A program made the position numbers and the translations under genes. The notes under the pieces were generated by a model. The model did not search any database. It was not told the DNA's origin and saw only the letters and a program-made list of their open reading frames with translations. DNA of 64,000 bases from Verticillium longisporum. Lineage: Eukaryota; Ascomycota; Sordariomycetes; Glomerellales; Plectosphaerellaceae. Below, in pieces: positions 54,801 through 64,000 of the stretch. The stretch's first letter is position 1. Every line of letters begins with the position of its first letter. The DNA lies in NCBI GenBank assembly GCA_019188255.1, contig JAETXT010000001.1:7254001-7318000 (forward strand), given 5' to 3'.

Positions 54801-54951
54801 TCGTCAATAACCGTCCCTTGATCATCCGTGCTTGTGGTTCCTGAATGACCAGCACCGCTGCGTCCTGAATGTCCTCGTCGTTCATGAGGCTCTCGTGAAC
54901 CTCGCCGCGTTTTCGCACATTGAGTTGGATTATCCGGAGCGTGCTACTCAT
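51733..54951 (-). CDS. LINE copy B ORF2, endonuclease, reverse transcriptase and start of RNase H
   Basis: The ATG at 54949-54951 overlaps the ORF1 stop (ATGAGTAG). The 1072-residue frame shows endonuclease motifs ([42 protein letters not shown]) and reverse transcriptase motifs ([64 protein letters not shown] with catalytic FVDD). RNase H begins with VGVGGVIEG and [16 protein letters not shown]. The last 40 residues are out of frame relative to copy A. No nonsense codon is seen in 3.2 kb. Confidence 0.92.
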   Translation of the reverse strand: MSSTLRIIQLNVRKRGEVHESLMNDEDIQDAAVLVIQEPQARMIKGRLLTTPMGHHGWTKMVPPTTGEGRWAIRSMLWIRKDLGAEQVLIESPDMTAALLRLPERLVLVVSVYVQGMDTQALQEACNTIRSAVADARRAAGEVVDVVIAGDFNRHDQLWGGDDVSPVRQGEADNIIDLMNELSLCSMLPRGTKTWQGGDHESTIDLVLVSEDLAASMIKCTTHGTEHGSDHRTIETILDVSVPTPKAQDRPLFKNAPWKEINTRISTALETVPMEGTVQEKTDRLMSVVLGAVQALTPKAKPSPYAKRWWTADLTQLRHIHTHWRNRARAARRAGRNDEALENTAKGAAKQYHDAIRQQKKTHWNDFLANNDNIWKAAKYLKSGDDAAFGKVPQLVKADGTRTTNSKEQAVELLTTFFPSLPEHIEEEGERPQRESAVNMPNITMEEVERRLFATKSWKAPGEDGLPAMVWKQIWPAVKHRVLAIFRASLEEGVLPDQWRHAKIIPLKKPGKADYTIAKAWRPISLLATLGKVLESVVAERISHAVETHGLLPTNHFGARKQRSAEQALVLLQEQIYAAWRNRWVVSLVSFDVKGAYNGVCKERLIQRMRARGLPGELLRWVEAFCSDRTATIQVNGQASEVRTLPQAGLPQGSPLSPILFLFFNADLVQQKINCYGGAIAFVDDFTAWVAGPTTQDNRKGIEAIIEKALDWERRSGATFEADKTAVIHFTRWAKRSDSEPFTIKGQTVEPKQHVKILGVIMDIGLRYREHIARVATKGLEAAMELKRLRGLTPATARQLFTATVAPVVDYASNVWRHRCKDRTAAAINRVQKVGAQAIIGAFITIATSVAEAEAHIASAPERFTRRAIKLWTDLHALPETNPLRKLTARMRKFRRFHRSPFFQLATALNEIPMENLETINPFTLPPWMERMQTIAEWNDDSTSTRVDQDAMVRIAVSSSARNELVGVGGVIEGPGTVPETFSFTHGMRTDQNPFSGELVAAAYALRFLPQLRGQRVTLLTSNKAAVLTLRNPVNNLDKSTFAASTKRSLDFERPETPSQPFGCLVISRTTS

Positions 54952-56257
54952 TCAAAGAAGGGTAGAGCTTCTTGCAGTTTCTGCTGAACGACGCATGAGG
55001 ACCTCCGCAGGGAACACACTTGAGGGTAGTCTCAGTGCAAACACTGTGGTGGTGACCCTCCTTGGCGCATTGCCCGCACATCTGGGGCAGGTCGCACTGG
55101 TGAGCTTTGTGGCCGCGGCCAACCTGCTGACAGTTGTAGCACTGGTCGAGGCGAGGACGAGATTCGAAGACCTTGGTCCTCCCGGATTGTCCTCCCGCAT
55201 AAGCGTAACCCTCCGCGAGTAGCCTTTCCGCGTCCGCCTTCTTCGTGAGGTAGATAACCATTGAGCCGTACGCCTTCGGAACATCCCTGTTGCTAAGCCA
55301 GCCTACCTTCGCAACTTGAACGTCATTTTCTTTGCCAATCTCCTCGGCGGCTCCACTACGAATGGCATTCGCCTCATCCACGACCACCGTGCGGGACACG
55401 TAGTCGACTTTGACGGGGTAGAGTTCGTCTCTCAGCATCCGGGCTCCCCGCGGCAGCTTGGCTCCCACGAGCCGTTTCACCATGGTGTGCTCCTCCTCGT
55501 TTCTGCAGGCAATTCTGATTCGAGGCTTCTTCGGGTCTTTGGTCACAGCCAGGCAACGCCAATCGGATTGGCTCTGGTCCACCCTGACCTCGCCTTCCGT
55601 GAGGGTACGAACAGCGCCCGGTGTCAGTTGTTCGTCTTGTTCGTCCTCGATCCTTGACGTGTCGATCGTGCAGAAGACCACGTCTGTTGGACCCGGTGGT
55701 GCCGTGGGGCCCGGGCCCGCGTTGTCGAGTCGGCTGGTCGGTGGCATTCGGGCAATGTCTGCGTAGGATGGCTCGGACCTCTGCTGCCCTGTAACCATCG
55801 TTGCAATCGCTTCGGCGCTTCCGCGTATGCTCTGGGCTTGTTCTGTCATTTGTTCCGTGACCATGTGTAGTTTGTCTTTAGTCGTAAGAAGGTCCCTCTT
55901 AAGTTCTCGGTTTTCGTCTTGAAGATCTTCAATCAGTTCCGCCAGTGACTGGAGCTTAACTAAGACTGCTTTGAGGAGCTTCGTTTGCTGCTTCATCGGT
56001 TCCTGTTTTGCGAGTCGCGACGTGTCGTCGTCTACCTGTCGCTCTTTCTCCACGGACGGTCGTCCTTCCAACGCCGCTCTGGCATTGCGCCTGTTGGGCT
56101 TCCTAGTCGTGATTTCCGCATCGTCGGTTGTATCGTCGATTGTCTGATTTTCGATGGCTTTGCTGCTCGGTTTGCGCGGTCGAAGTCGTCGCTGCTCAAC
56201 ACCATTCCTCCCTTCCTCGTCAGACGCGACGTTGATCGTGTCGTTTTCGGTCGCCAT
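54944..56257 (-). CDS. LINE copy B ORF1, gag-like protein
   Basis: The ATG at 56255-56257 ([16 protein letters not shown]) gives 437 residues, one more than ORF1 of copy A. A basic, disordered N-terminus and coiled coil ([20 protein letters not shown]) are followed by zinc knuckles [30 protein letters not shown] and [15 protein letters not shown]. The first knuckle has one extra residue before the histidine compared with copy A. Confidence 0.88.
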   Translation of the reverse strand: MATENDTINVASDEEGRNGVEQRRLRPRKPSSKAIENQTIDDTTDDAEITTRKPNRRNARAALEGRPSVEKERQVDDDTSRLAKQEPMKQQTKLLKAVLVKLQSLAELIEDLQDENRELKRDLLTTKDKLHMVTEQMTEQAQSIRGSAEAIATMVTGQQRSEPSYADIARMPPTSRLDNAGPGPTAPPGPTDVVFCTIDTSRIEDEQDEQLTPGAVRTLTEGEVRVDQSQSDWRCLAVTKDPKKPRIRIACRNEEEHTMVKRLVGAKLPRGARMLRDELYPVKVDYVSRTVVVDEANAIRSGAAEEIGKENDVQVAKVGWLSNRDVPKAYGSMVIYLTKKADAERLLAEGYAYAGGQSGRTKVFESRPRLDQCYNCQQVGRGHKAHQCDLPQMCGQCAKEGHHHSVCTETTLKCVPCGGPHASFSRNCKKLYPSLNE

Positions 56258-56529
56258 GGCTGCAGGTGGGGCGCCACGTGGAGTGGGATCCACCAGTTCG
56301 CGTGTCGCGCCGTCCCGCGTCAAGACCAACCCACCTTCGATCGGTTTGATGCCGTACTTCAACGAAACAAATAAGAAGTGGCGATACAGAGGGTGCTCGA
56401 ATCAGTCCGTTACGGTACGTACAGTTCTGCTCTCGGACAGTACAGTTCCCGTACTGACACCGGTCGCGAGGACTGGCGTCCATACCACGCCACTGCATGC
56501 GCCACGCACCCGGAAATATCGGTAAAACA

Positions 56530-56584
56530 TCCTTCTCACGCCTGAAGGCGGCGTTGTTGACCAGTATGTCAATCCCGCTAAACG
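56530..56584 (-). pseudogene. short-chain dehydrogenase (SDR) relic
   Basis: The minus strand reads AFSGIDILVNNAAFRREKD, the conserved NNAG-type motif of SDR enzymes. Upstream sequence (to about 56660) has SDR-like composition but in a different frame. No other part of the domain was found, so this is a small remnant next to the 5' end of LINE copy B, possibly the insertion target. Confidence 0.5.
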
Positions 56585-56599
56585 CATGTCCTGCTCTCT

Positions 56600-57538
56600 G
56601 AGAGCAGCAGGATCACCCTCTCTACCTGCACCTTGGTATGTTGTATTCAGGTTAATTTCAAGGTGCTGAAGAAGCCTGACGCTGGTATGAGTTCTAGATG
56701 ACGTGCGCGTGATCTCACCTCCTACAGTTAGTGATCGTCGGTCAAAGCATCTCCTGATGGCGTCATCACGTCACATGAGGAATAGTTTAGGAATAGTTTT
56801 GGTCATATTAGGTGCTGTTAGAGGCACGTCATGATGAAAATGCCTCACAATGCATCGTTGTGATCGTGATCGCATGGCATAATCTACCAAATTGGGGCGT
56901 CTGTTGTATCGCGATGGCTTAAGTAGAAGTACGGTCGACTTTTAGAAAGAAGGGACTGGTCCTCATTGAACTTGATAATCGACGAGAACTATGATAATCA
57001 AGGGTTGTGACATGAAGCACATCCCGAAGTAGCATATGGTTAGTATGTATGCTGCGGCGGACGTTCCACGAATTTCCAGGAGAGACTCACATTGAGGAAC
57101 CATGTCAGGTAATGACTTCAGCACAATAGAACTGGTTCACTAGTCACTACCTGTTAGTGATGTCACACATTCTCATACATACATGATGGGAAGCCGATGC
57201 GATCAATCTCAAGTCAAGAATGATGCTATCTTACTCCCCTTCGGCATCTCACAACTTCTCTTCCTCGTTAGTCCTCAGATCTTACAGTAATGTACAACTC
57301 AAACCATCTCAATATACGCACTGTCTCGGTCGACGTATGTCCTCTCGTATTGTCCTCGCCGCCGCCGGTGCCTCACGGGGCATTTTCGCTATCAGCAGAA
57401 ACTACATTTGGGCACGGGATCTAGACCTCGACAGTCTGGCTCGGCGGACTGAAAGAGTCATCACGTATCTCCATTCATCTCCTCCTCGTCTCCAAGCAGC
57501 ATACAGTAGCATCTCACCCTTCGAATCAAACCTGCACC
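56600..57538. other. intergenic, no confident gene
   Basis: About 940 bp is AT-richer than its surroundings in parts. A plus frame at 57220-57570 has a leader MMLSYSPSASHNF and MSSRIVLAAAGASRG-like start, which may be an upstream exon of the small gene at 57539, but no phase-compatible donor was found. Confidence 0.35.
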
Positions 57539-57816
57539 ATGCTAAGCCGAGCTCTCAAGTCAAATGGTGAGGAGTTCCGCTGACAACCCTCGCAGAAGAC
57601 GAAGCCGACTCCGACAAGCACAAGCAGGACTCGCTCAGCAAGCAGCGCACTGGCAAAGGTCACTGGAAGCCAGAGCTGGCGTCCGACGGCGAGGAAGCTG
57701 TCAAGGCGGACCGGAACCGGACGATGAACCTGACTCCGTCGGAGCTGGCGGAGCGGACGAAGAACGTGGCGGAGGAGACGGCCAAGGTCGGCACGAGCAT
57801 GCGGGATGGGCTGTGA
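57539..57816 (+). CDS. small hydrophilic protein with GKGHWKPELAS signature
   Basis: The second part (57596-57816) encodes KQDSLSKQRTGKGHWKPELA, SDGEEAVKADR and a helical C-terminus (ELAERTKNVAEETAK). This signature is shared by small hydrophilic fungal proteins, often with a mitochondrial-type leader and sometimes annotated as stress-related; the function is not known to me. An ATG at 57539 gives MLSRALKSN, joined in phase over a GTGAGG...CGCAG segment of only 29 nt, to 82 residues. That would be an exceptionally short intron, so the 5' end may be different or the gene may be damaged. Confidence 0.5.
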
Positions 57817-58509
57817 GAAAATTCGGCAGCTGCGTTGTGAAGGATTGATTATGGCAGGGGTTATAGTAGGCCCATAATCCGATGTATGAAATCGGAAACC
57901 TTTGGGCCAACCCTCGCTGGATAACCTTGAAAGAGGTGATGGGAGTTGACAGCTAGCAGCAAGCCGGACATACTTTCACATCTGGACACGGGAGAACCAG
58001 GACCTGTTTGCCACTGTCTGGCAAAGACACCGGTCCGCACCTATTGGCTTAGAGCTATGTGTTGGGCTGTGGCACATACACCATCATCCTTCCTCCAATG
58101 ACGAGCATCTCAACCCCTGCAACGAACCACTTATTCCAGGATTCCCTTCCTTATCCTCCATCATGTGGTTCGTGGCACGGGTACATGGTCGACTTTGTAT
58201 GAACCAATTACAAATTACCAAGCAAGATCGTCCTGTCAAGTGATCAGTGGGCCACTCGCCCTGCTCCCTCCCTTGGACTCAACTAACATAAAGCGGACCC
58301 TGATGTTTCAGAATGACCTGACAGAACATGGATCGTCCTACTACCTAATCGCACTACGTTAACGTTATTAGGTGTTACGGACTGGCCCTAGAAGGGCTTA
58401 GTGGCAGCTCTCACACGGCCGTAAGCGAACACAGCGCCATCTAATTGAGCCAAAAGGATACGTATTGAATCAACGCTGGGATTCAATTGAGCTGCATTCA
58501 TGAAGATAA
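57817..58509. other. intergenic, no gene seen
   Basis: No supported open frame. A short plus frame at 58165-58362 has no family resemblance. Confidence 0.35.
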
Positions 58510-58809
58510 CCGCCGGGCGTCCTTATACTGACGGAGCTACCGACTGACTCCAGGAGTCGAGCAGTGAACCATAGCCTTCGAGTGGTCCAGGGCGTCACCA
58601 TCGAGGAAGGATGCTGGATAGGAGGAGGGGTCGTGATTTGCGCTGGCGTGTGTATAGAAAACGGCAGCACGGTCCTGCCAGGTACTGTAATAACGAAGGT
58701 GGGTGAGAGAAATCCCTATTGAAAGAGCATTTTGCTTATCATTGAGTTACAGGAGGTTGATCCGGGGGACACAGTCGCCGGGAATCCTGCGAGATCTTTA
58801 TTGAGTTAA
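58510..58809 (+). pseudogene. C-terminal relic of a hexapeptide-repeat acetyltransferase (maltose/galactoside type)
   Basis: The plus strand encodes AVNHSLRVVQGVTIEEGCWI, GGGVVICAGVCIENGSTVLP and GTVITK, a 54-nt intron (58699-58752), then EVDPGDTVAGNPARSLLS and a stop. These are the left-handed beta-helix hexapeptides and C-terminus of Mac/LacA-type acetyltransferases, which transfer acetyl from acetyl-CoA to sugars. The N-terminal half and start codon are missing; a TAA lies at 58507-58509 and YTDGATD is seen in another frame. It is a truncated copy. Confidence 0.7.
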
Positions 58810-59470
58810 AAAAAGCAACGGGAGTTGGGATTTATTAGGTTTCAGGGGGCTGCGGGCTCCGGACACCAGGCCGTTGTAAGTTCAGCATCAAAAGCCACTG
58901 TCGGCCGGTATATAGCTGATCCAATACCGTGAACAAATACACTGGTCAAATCGGTAGATTCCAGTATTCAATGAGCCGAACATGTCACCTCCGAAGGGGT
59001 ACCCGATCCTGTCAGGTTGATCAAAGGCTTCCTTTCGCCCTTTTGCGCCTTGTTCGCAGCGTTGCCTTGGTCTCTTCATGTTTCAGGCCTTTTTAGATGA
59101 GCTTCTACTCGACGTTTGTTCTTTCAGTCATTGAAGACTTATCAAGTATATAACAGCTGACGTCATAGTTATTGTGTTACACGATCGGTCCGCGGAAGGT
59201 ATGATGAAGATACATTGTGTATCTTTTGGCATTTTGTCATCTGGTCAGCTCAATGTTATCAAAATAGCATAGAGTAGGTAGAACTATCTTGAGGAAAATT
59301 TCACGGGTATCAGAATGGAGAAGGCTTTAGTGACTCATTGTGTTGTATGATGGCCCTTTATAGGCAATCTTGCGATATACAGCTTTGGGGAAAGTGACTT
59401 AACCAGTATTTTGACACGATGTATTCACCAGTCTCCCTCGCTGCAACGAAATGGGAAGGTTGCGAAAGTG
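58810..59470. other. intergenic, no gene seen
   Basis: 660 bp of AT-rich sequence without a supported gene; the short minus frame at 58888-59079 is not convincing. Confidence 0.4.
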
Positions 59471-60119
59471 TTATGATCGTGTATCGTTAAAACATAACAA
59501 ACAGTCGTGGTCGTAGTTACGCCCAATACTGAACGATTTGTTGACCCCTTCTTTTGAAGCTTTCACTTTCCACCACGTAACGGCCGGAACCTGCGGAATC
59601 ACTCGGATACCGCAGTCAATACAGAATTTATGGCCCCAGAGACCTATTCGCCGATTGTGCGTGGAGCAGCCTGAAGGTTCGAGCATCTCGTATAATACTA
59701 GCAGCAATACCCGCCTGATTCTGACAGCTTTGTCTCATGCGTTTGACTAGGTCTTGCAGGTATGCTGAGCCACTGGTCCCAATAGCTTCGAGACTGGTCA
59801 CTGTTTCTTGATCACGATGACATTGTCGGTATACCTCAGCAGCGCGTGAGAACATGTTGTGAAGAAGATTTCTTGCTTGACGGTCCCGCAATGCCGACAT
59901 TCCTGAAGCATCGACACTCACATCTCCGCAATTTCCCATCGCTACTTGAGTATAGTATTCTCCAAGAAACTCTGCGAAGAAAAGCCCCGACCAACTGGGA
60001 TCTTGCTCAGCAAGTGTAATTGCCTCCTTCACGAAGGCTTGATCCAAAAACTTGCCGGCAGCAAGCTGAATGGTAGGACGAATGAACTCGCAGATCTCGG
60101 TCTCAGTGGCGGATGCCAT
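59471..60119 (-). CDS. hypothetical protein with C-terminal zinc-ribbon-like cysteines
   Basis: Exon 1 (60119-59711) starts MASATETEICEFIRPTIQLA and is helical. A 40-nt intron (59710-59671, GTATTG...TTCAG) joins in phase to exon 2 (59670-59471), giving 202 residues. Exon 2 carries KFCIDCGIRV and, 37 residues later, HDCLLCFND, two C-x2-C pairs as in a zinc ribbon. Without splicing the frame ends at RSLGP. The cysteine pairs support the spliced model. The family is not recognised. Confidence 0.5.
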
Positions 60120-60924
60120 GATGTATAGTTCAGACGTACGTTTCTCCTGAGGCCAATAATGCCGAGACTCTCCACGCATATACACACAAATCATGGGTAG
60201 GTAGGTGGATAGATTCTGAGCCTGAATTAAAAGACTTAGACACGCCCTCTTATTTACACTTTGAACCTTGAAACCTGTAATGCGGACTTTTCGTGATCGA
60301 CAGGATACCCACTACAGTATACATGTGACTTGATCAACTTTGCAGTTCAAGGTGAGGTGAGGCCCGAATTACGCACCGTAGAAAAGACAATTGTAGGGCC
60401 TTCTTGAACCCAATCGCGCGCACGACACCCGCACCCCCGTCGCTCCAAGATGTGCACCTATTGAACGGAAAGGTCCTTCGTTCTTGCCCTTGAACTGAAA
60501 TGCAAAGAATTCCGTCGGAGGTGCGCTCGATCCTTGGCCGCATACCTTGAAGTTGGAATATCTGCGACCCTTTCAGTAGACTGCGGATATGTATGTAAAG
60601 GTATGTAAAGGAACAACAGGTCAGCATATATACATAGGCCACCAGGCGTAATAAACTTGTGTGTGTGTGTGTAGTTGCTGTGTGCAGCGAAAATGGAAGA
60701 GTCAGTCTGATAGTCATTTGCGGGCCCAGTTCAAGGGCCCTTTCTAGGGCCGCCTTCAGGGTCACAACGAGCACTAGGATTGCTCCAAGCCATATAAGAG
60801 CTATTCTCAGGCTCTTCAGTAATTCGTAATTGACCTTAAACTCCTTATTATTACCTGACAAACGCCCAATTCAAACACCAAAGGTATCAGAGTTGACGCA
60901 CCATCGCTCGTACAAACAGCTCGA
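60120..60924. other. intergenic, upstream of membrane-protein copy 2
   Basis: A minus frame (60334-60861) with a hydrophobic stretch runs across the microsatellite and lacks an ATG, so I do not call it. Nothing else is supported. Confidence 0.35.
60635..60674 (-). repeat. second copy (inverted) of the CA-microsatellite block
   Basis: It is the reverse complement of 50864-50907 apart from CA number: taggccaccaggcgtaataa followed by acttg and a (GT)n tract ending gtag. Confidence 0.65.
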
Positions 60925-61865
60925 ATGCGTAAACCCGGTGGTTGCAAAGTCTTTCTAGCTGTGTCCATGTTCATTTGTGTGTTATGTTGCCTTACCTTAG
61001 CTGCCTTGGGCCTCTCCCAGGGTTATGCCAAGTCAGGCATCGCCACAATAAAGGTACTCATGACTGATCTATGAGGATGGTACGAGATTTGGTGCTGATG
61101 TGCCTTGAAGCTTGACCTATCTCAACAGCTGCAAGAAATCTTGCCGAGACAGGCACCCAAAGTACCCAAGATACCGAAAATACCCAAAGTAACCAACGTG
61201 CCCAAAATACCAAAAGTGCCCAAACCACCAGGCAACATCGATGCCGTCACATCTAGAGTCGGAGACACAGTCAAGACAGCTATCCCTGACTCGGTCAGCC
61301 GAGTGCGCAGCGTGGCGGACGCAGTCGCAACTCAGGTGTCTAAGGCCATCCCGAGTATCCCGCAGGTGTTCTACGTCGGAACACGATACATGTGTGTCGA
61401 CGATCTGGCAGACAAGTTCTGTCACCGCTTGCCAGTCCACATTTCGGATGTTATCCCGCCAGAAGCACTGAAGGTGTTGAATAAGGCGTTCGGTGATTCG
61501 AAGTTTTTGAACGATAGAGGTCTTGCTTTCATGACCGCGCCTCACATCATGAACTGCTTCATCGCTGGAATCGTCTTAATCATCGGTGCTTTCACTTTCT
61601 TTATCTCTGTTCTCAAGGGTTGGTGTTCATGTATGATGAGCATGATCATGCCTTTCCGGCTTTTCCAAAGCGGGCTTCATCTTCTTCTCGGCTTGGTATG
61701 CTGTCTTCCCTTCATCCTGGCAGTTGCGTTCCAGATGGCCTTACGGTCTGCCCTGCCAGCATGGGTAAACTTAGAGCAGGGGGCATTTTTGGACTGTCAG
61801 TGGGCTGTCTCTGTTGCGGGTGTGCCTTAGGGCTACTGGGTGGTGCTCTGCCATTCTTTACGTGA
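60925..61865 (+). CDS. four-helix membrane protein, copy 2, with P-K-I/V repeats and a one-base break near the C-terminus
   Basis: Exon 1 (60925-61053) has exactly the same length (43 codons) as in copy 1, and a 57-nt intron precedes exon 2 at 61111. Sequence agreement with copy 1 is high: SQGYAKSGIA, LQEILPRQAPKVP, YVGTRYMCVDDLADKFCHRL, DVIPPEAL, TAPHIMNCFIAGI, KGWCSCMM and LGLVCCLPFILAVAFQ. Copy 2 has an expansion of short P-K-I or P-K-V units in the loop (for example VPKIPKIPKVTNVPKIPKVP). At 61779-61783 (ggggg) one base is missing relative to copy 1; as written the protein ends at 61830, while the family C-terminus (FGLSVGCLCCGCALGLLGG) is intact in the next frame up to 61865. Confidence 0.75.
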
Positions 61866-62663
61866 CGCACTACCATTTGAGACTGGTTGGAACCAAGCCC
61901 ATCGAACAAGTAAAATAAGCTGCGCAGGCATAATTTATCACAGCTTATGATCCAAGCCACCTCGCGCAAGTGTGAGCTATGATCCAATATATTTCGTTCT
62001 GTTCAAGCTGCGCTTCCCTTGATAAGCATTACACCACACATATCTCATCTGCCCTTCTAATATAACCGCACTTTGCCGTTCGAAGAGTCGGTGAACACGT
62101 CACTGGTGACCCAACACCATATCCAGCAATGTCGGCTGTCTTTTCCCACGAAAAGAACCCGGACCACCCGACATTTAAACCCTTTTTACAGTAGCAGATC
62201 GATTTCTTCGTAGACAATTTGACCATATCGATACCTCGTCGAACTGTGTTCACAAGGCAATTGAAATGCACGGTCATGTTTGCACCTGCTGTGCAGATCT
62301 TGTGGAGGGGAGGCGTCCCTTTCACCATGTATCATAGGCCGTCCAAATAGCTGTAAATGAAGCGTGCACCGAATTGGCAAAGCGAGGTGGGAACTCAACA
62401 TACATAGCCAAAAGTTCCTAAGCCCTGGCCTAGGACTTAAAGAAAAAGACTGAATTCTGGGCCTCGACTGTCGTTCATTCGATGGTCCACATTTGGGACC
62501 TCGGAGGACCTCCGGAGCAGACATAGGTCAGCACCTAGTCGAAGCACCACATTGCTGCATAAATACTAGGAGAAAACAGACTCCTAAGCAGGCAGAAAGT
62601 TCATCCGTCGACAACCTAGGGAAGACTTGAAGTCAATTGTCCTCGAATCATCAACCTTTCGTC
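61866..62663. other. intergenic, no gene seen
   Basis: Overlapping minus frames (62029-62524) have no family resemblance. GGCCC/GCCCT words occur near 62420-62470. The right end is the upstream region of the next gene. Confidence 0.4.
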
Positions 62664-64000
62664 ATGGCCCGATCATCCAGATCGATCAATAAGTCGCAGA
62701 AGAATAGTTCGGCTGTTAAAGAACGAAAGGCAAGTTGACTCAGGAACTTGAGAACGAAAAGCTTAAGCAAGATAGAGCAAAGGATGAAGAAGAGAAAAAT
62801 CAATACAAGGTGGAAATTGAACGGTTAGAGAACTTGCTTAAAGACTTGGCTAGCGTTCCTGAGTCGATGGATGTGGATAAAGAAGAAGATGGTGATGACA
62901 AGGGCGGAGATGGGAATTCAGATGAAAACAAAGAAATCAAGAAGGAAGAGACGGAGAGCACTACACAGAACGGCCCCATTGACGAAAACGTCGAAAAGAA
63001 CACTGGCGAAGGCGAAAGCGCGACGACCGAACAGGAAGAACAAAAGGACTCGGCTGCTGAAAGCCACGACAAGGGAATCGATCACAATGAACGCAACATG
63101 ACTGAGGCCTCTCGAGGAGAAAGTGTGAGCAACAACACGGACAACGCCCGTGGCAACGACAGCAGCGCTGGGTCGCCGCTCTTCGTCCGACCCAAGAGTC
63201 CACCACAAGATGATAACAAGATCGAGCTCGATGACGATGGTCAGAAGGCTCTCTTCGTCAGACACACCTTAAAGCATTCGGAACATTTTCAAACCGTTGG
63301 TTGGGGACGTGGAACGACGACTTTCTATATAAACCGCCACGGGAGAAAAAGTGCGTCGAAATACCGCTTGGAGTCGTTCGCCGAATCTGCCGAGTACGAA
63401 GAGAGAGAAAAAACGACGAGGATCCGTACAAAGTGACCAACTCAGAAAACCGCTACGGCGACAAAAAGCTACCCAGTGGGAAGTGGAGATACACCAAGCG
63501 CCATATCATTGGCATCTGGGGAGTGGCTTGGGCATGCCCTATCGGCTGTCAGAATGATCTGAATCTGATCAATCCCGACATTGTCGAAAAGTGGCCGACG
63601 ACATATGTTTTGATCATGTGGGACATCGACGGCAATCGAAAGAAGTCGTGGGAAACGAGGTCGAGTCTCAGGAACCGATGGACGAAGAAGGACGCCGATG
63701 CCGCTATTTATGATGCGGCATGTGAAGCTGAAGCCCGTTACAATGATACCGAGTTCGGTCTACGGGCTGCAACAAGCCGGTCGCCTTCTCGGGGACTCGC
63801 TGAGGTCAACACTGCCCGTTTCCGAGCCCAATCACACGATGCTGGGAACCAAGGCCAAAAAGTTCGATTTCAGGACTCAGACGATCTCAGCGACGCGTTG
63901 ACTGACTTCAAGGCAAGCTATGCACAGTTGCTTGGGAAGTCTTTCTCGGAAATGAGCATCAAGGAAAAATCAGAGATGGTGAGTGCGTGGCAGGTTCAGA
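62664..64000 (+). CDS. large acidic protein of unknown family, 3' partial, with two one-base breaks
   Basis: The ATG at 62664 starts MARSSRSINKSQKNSSAVKE. The protein continues KLTQELENEKLKQDRAKDEE only after one base is suppl­ied near 62730. A long acidic, low-complexity region (DVDKEEDGDDKGGDGNSDEN and following) leads to KHSEHFQTVGWGRGTTTFYI. A second break sits in the A run at 63408-63413, after which the frame continues DEDPYKVTNSENRYGDKKLP, KWRYTKRHIIGIWGVAWACP and VEKWPTTYVLIMWDIDGNRK to the window edge. Both parts look like a real protein. No known domain; the conserved-looking part is the final 170 residues. Confidence 0.55.

Larger units (their letters stand above)
51045..56520 (-). 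mobile_element. Tad1-type LINE, copy B
   Basis: A second near full-length LINE lies on the minus strand, related to copy A but clearly diverged, so it belongs to a different family of the same clade. It has the same order (ORF1, ORF2 with endonuclease, reverse transcriptase, RNase H), the same ATGAGTA overlap and the same 3' hairpin. A single base is missing in the A run at 51857-51859, which breaks the RNase H part. The 5' boundary is between 56362 and 56530, where an SDR-like relic begins. Confidence 0.88.

Noticed and set aside
60334..60861. Minus-strand frame with a membrane-like segment
   Set aside because: It has no ATG, runs through a GT microsatellite and has no recognised family.

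Overview
The window is nuclear DNA of a filamentous ascomycete. Genes are split by short GT-AG introns (40-90 nt) with CTGAC/CTAAC-like branch points. The protein families are typical of Sordariomycetes, probably Hypocreales (an inference from the gene set): an ech42-type GH18 chitinase, a GH128 glucanase, DUF1996, Pcl-type cyclin, Sip5, Trk1, FRE-type reductase, rhodopsin-domain membrane proteins, NACHT relics, Tad1-type LINEs and pogo/Fot1 elements. I saw no tRNA, rRNA or CRISPR array. Exon joins were worked out by hand from splice signals and reading phase, and a sum divisible by three was used as a check.

Layout. 0-24.9 kb is gene-dense: a partial nuclear-type protein, a secreted DUF1996 protein, a coiled-coil protein, a RING plus patatin-like phospholipase with six exons, the chitinase, a Pcl cyclin, a secreted double-psi beta-barrel protein, a four-helix membrane protein, a GH128 glucanase, a ferric-reductase-like oxidoreductase, two small MADS-like proteins (one with an AT-hook), three coiled-coil proteins, a four-helix membrane protein (copy 1) and a BTB protein. 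25.3-30.6 kb is a Tad1-type LINE on the minus strand. 30.8-33.7 kb holds a secreted alpha/beta hydrolase and a rhodopsin-domain protein. 34-39.6 kb is gene decay: a NACHT relic and two unidentified relics. 39.86-41.78 kb is a pogo/Fot1-like element with about 100-bp inverted repeats. 42-45.2 kb holds a Sip5-like gene, a frame-broken bZIP gene and a small conserved gene. 45.46-47.32 kb is a second pogo-like element, sitting about 80 bp upstream of a Trk1-type potassium transporter (47.4-50.2 kb). 51-56.5 kb is a second Tad1-type LINE. 56.5-64 kb holds relics, a small GKGHWKPELAS protein, a zinc-ribbon-like protein, a second copy of the four-helix membrane protein and a partial acidic protein at the edge.

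There is no metabolic cluster. The common themes are secreted and cell-wall functions (GH18, GH128, DUF1996, barrel protein, hydrolase) and lineage-specific regulators (mini-MADS, BTB, bZIP), embedded in transposon-rich accessory sequence. The most striking overall signal is how many otherwise well-preserved genes and transposons are broken by exactly one base, often in a short homopolymer run. Either the assembly carries indel errors or the region is decaying, and this affects every pseudogene call here. The LINE ORFs have no nonsense codons, which argues against active repeat-induced point mutation. The best candidates for new biology are the two mini-MADS proteins, the duplicated four-helix membrane family, and the conserved 3' hairpin and stop/start overlap of the LINEs.
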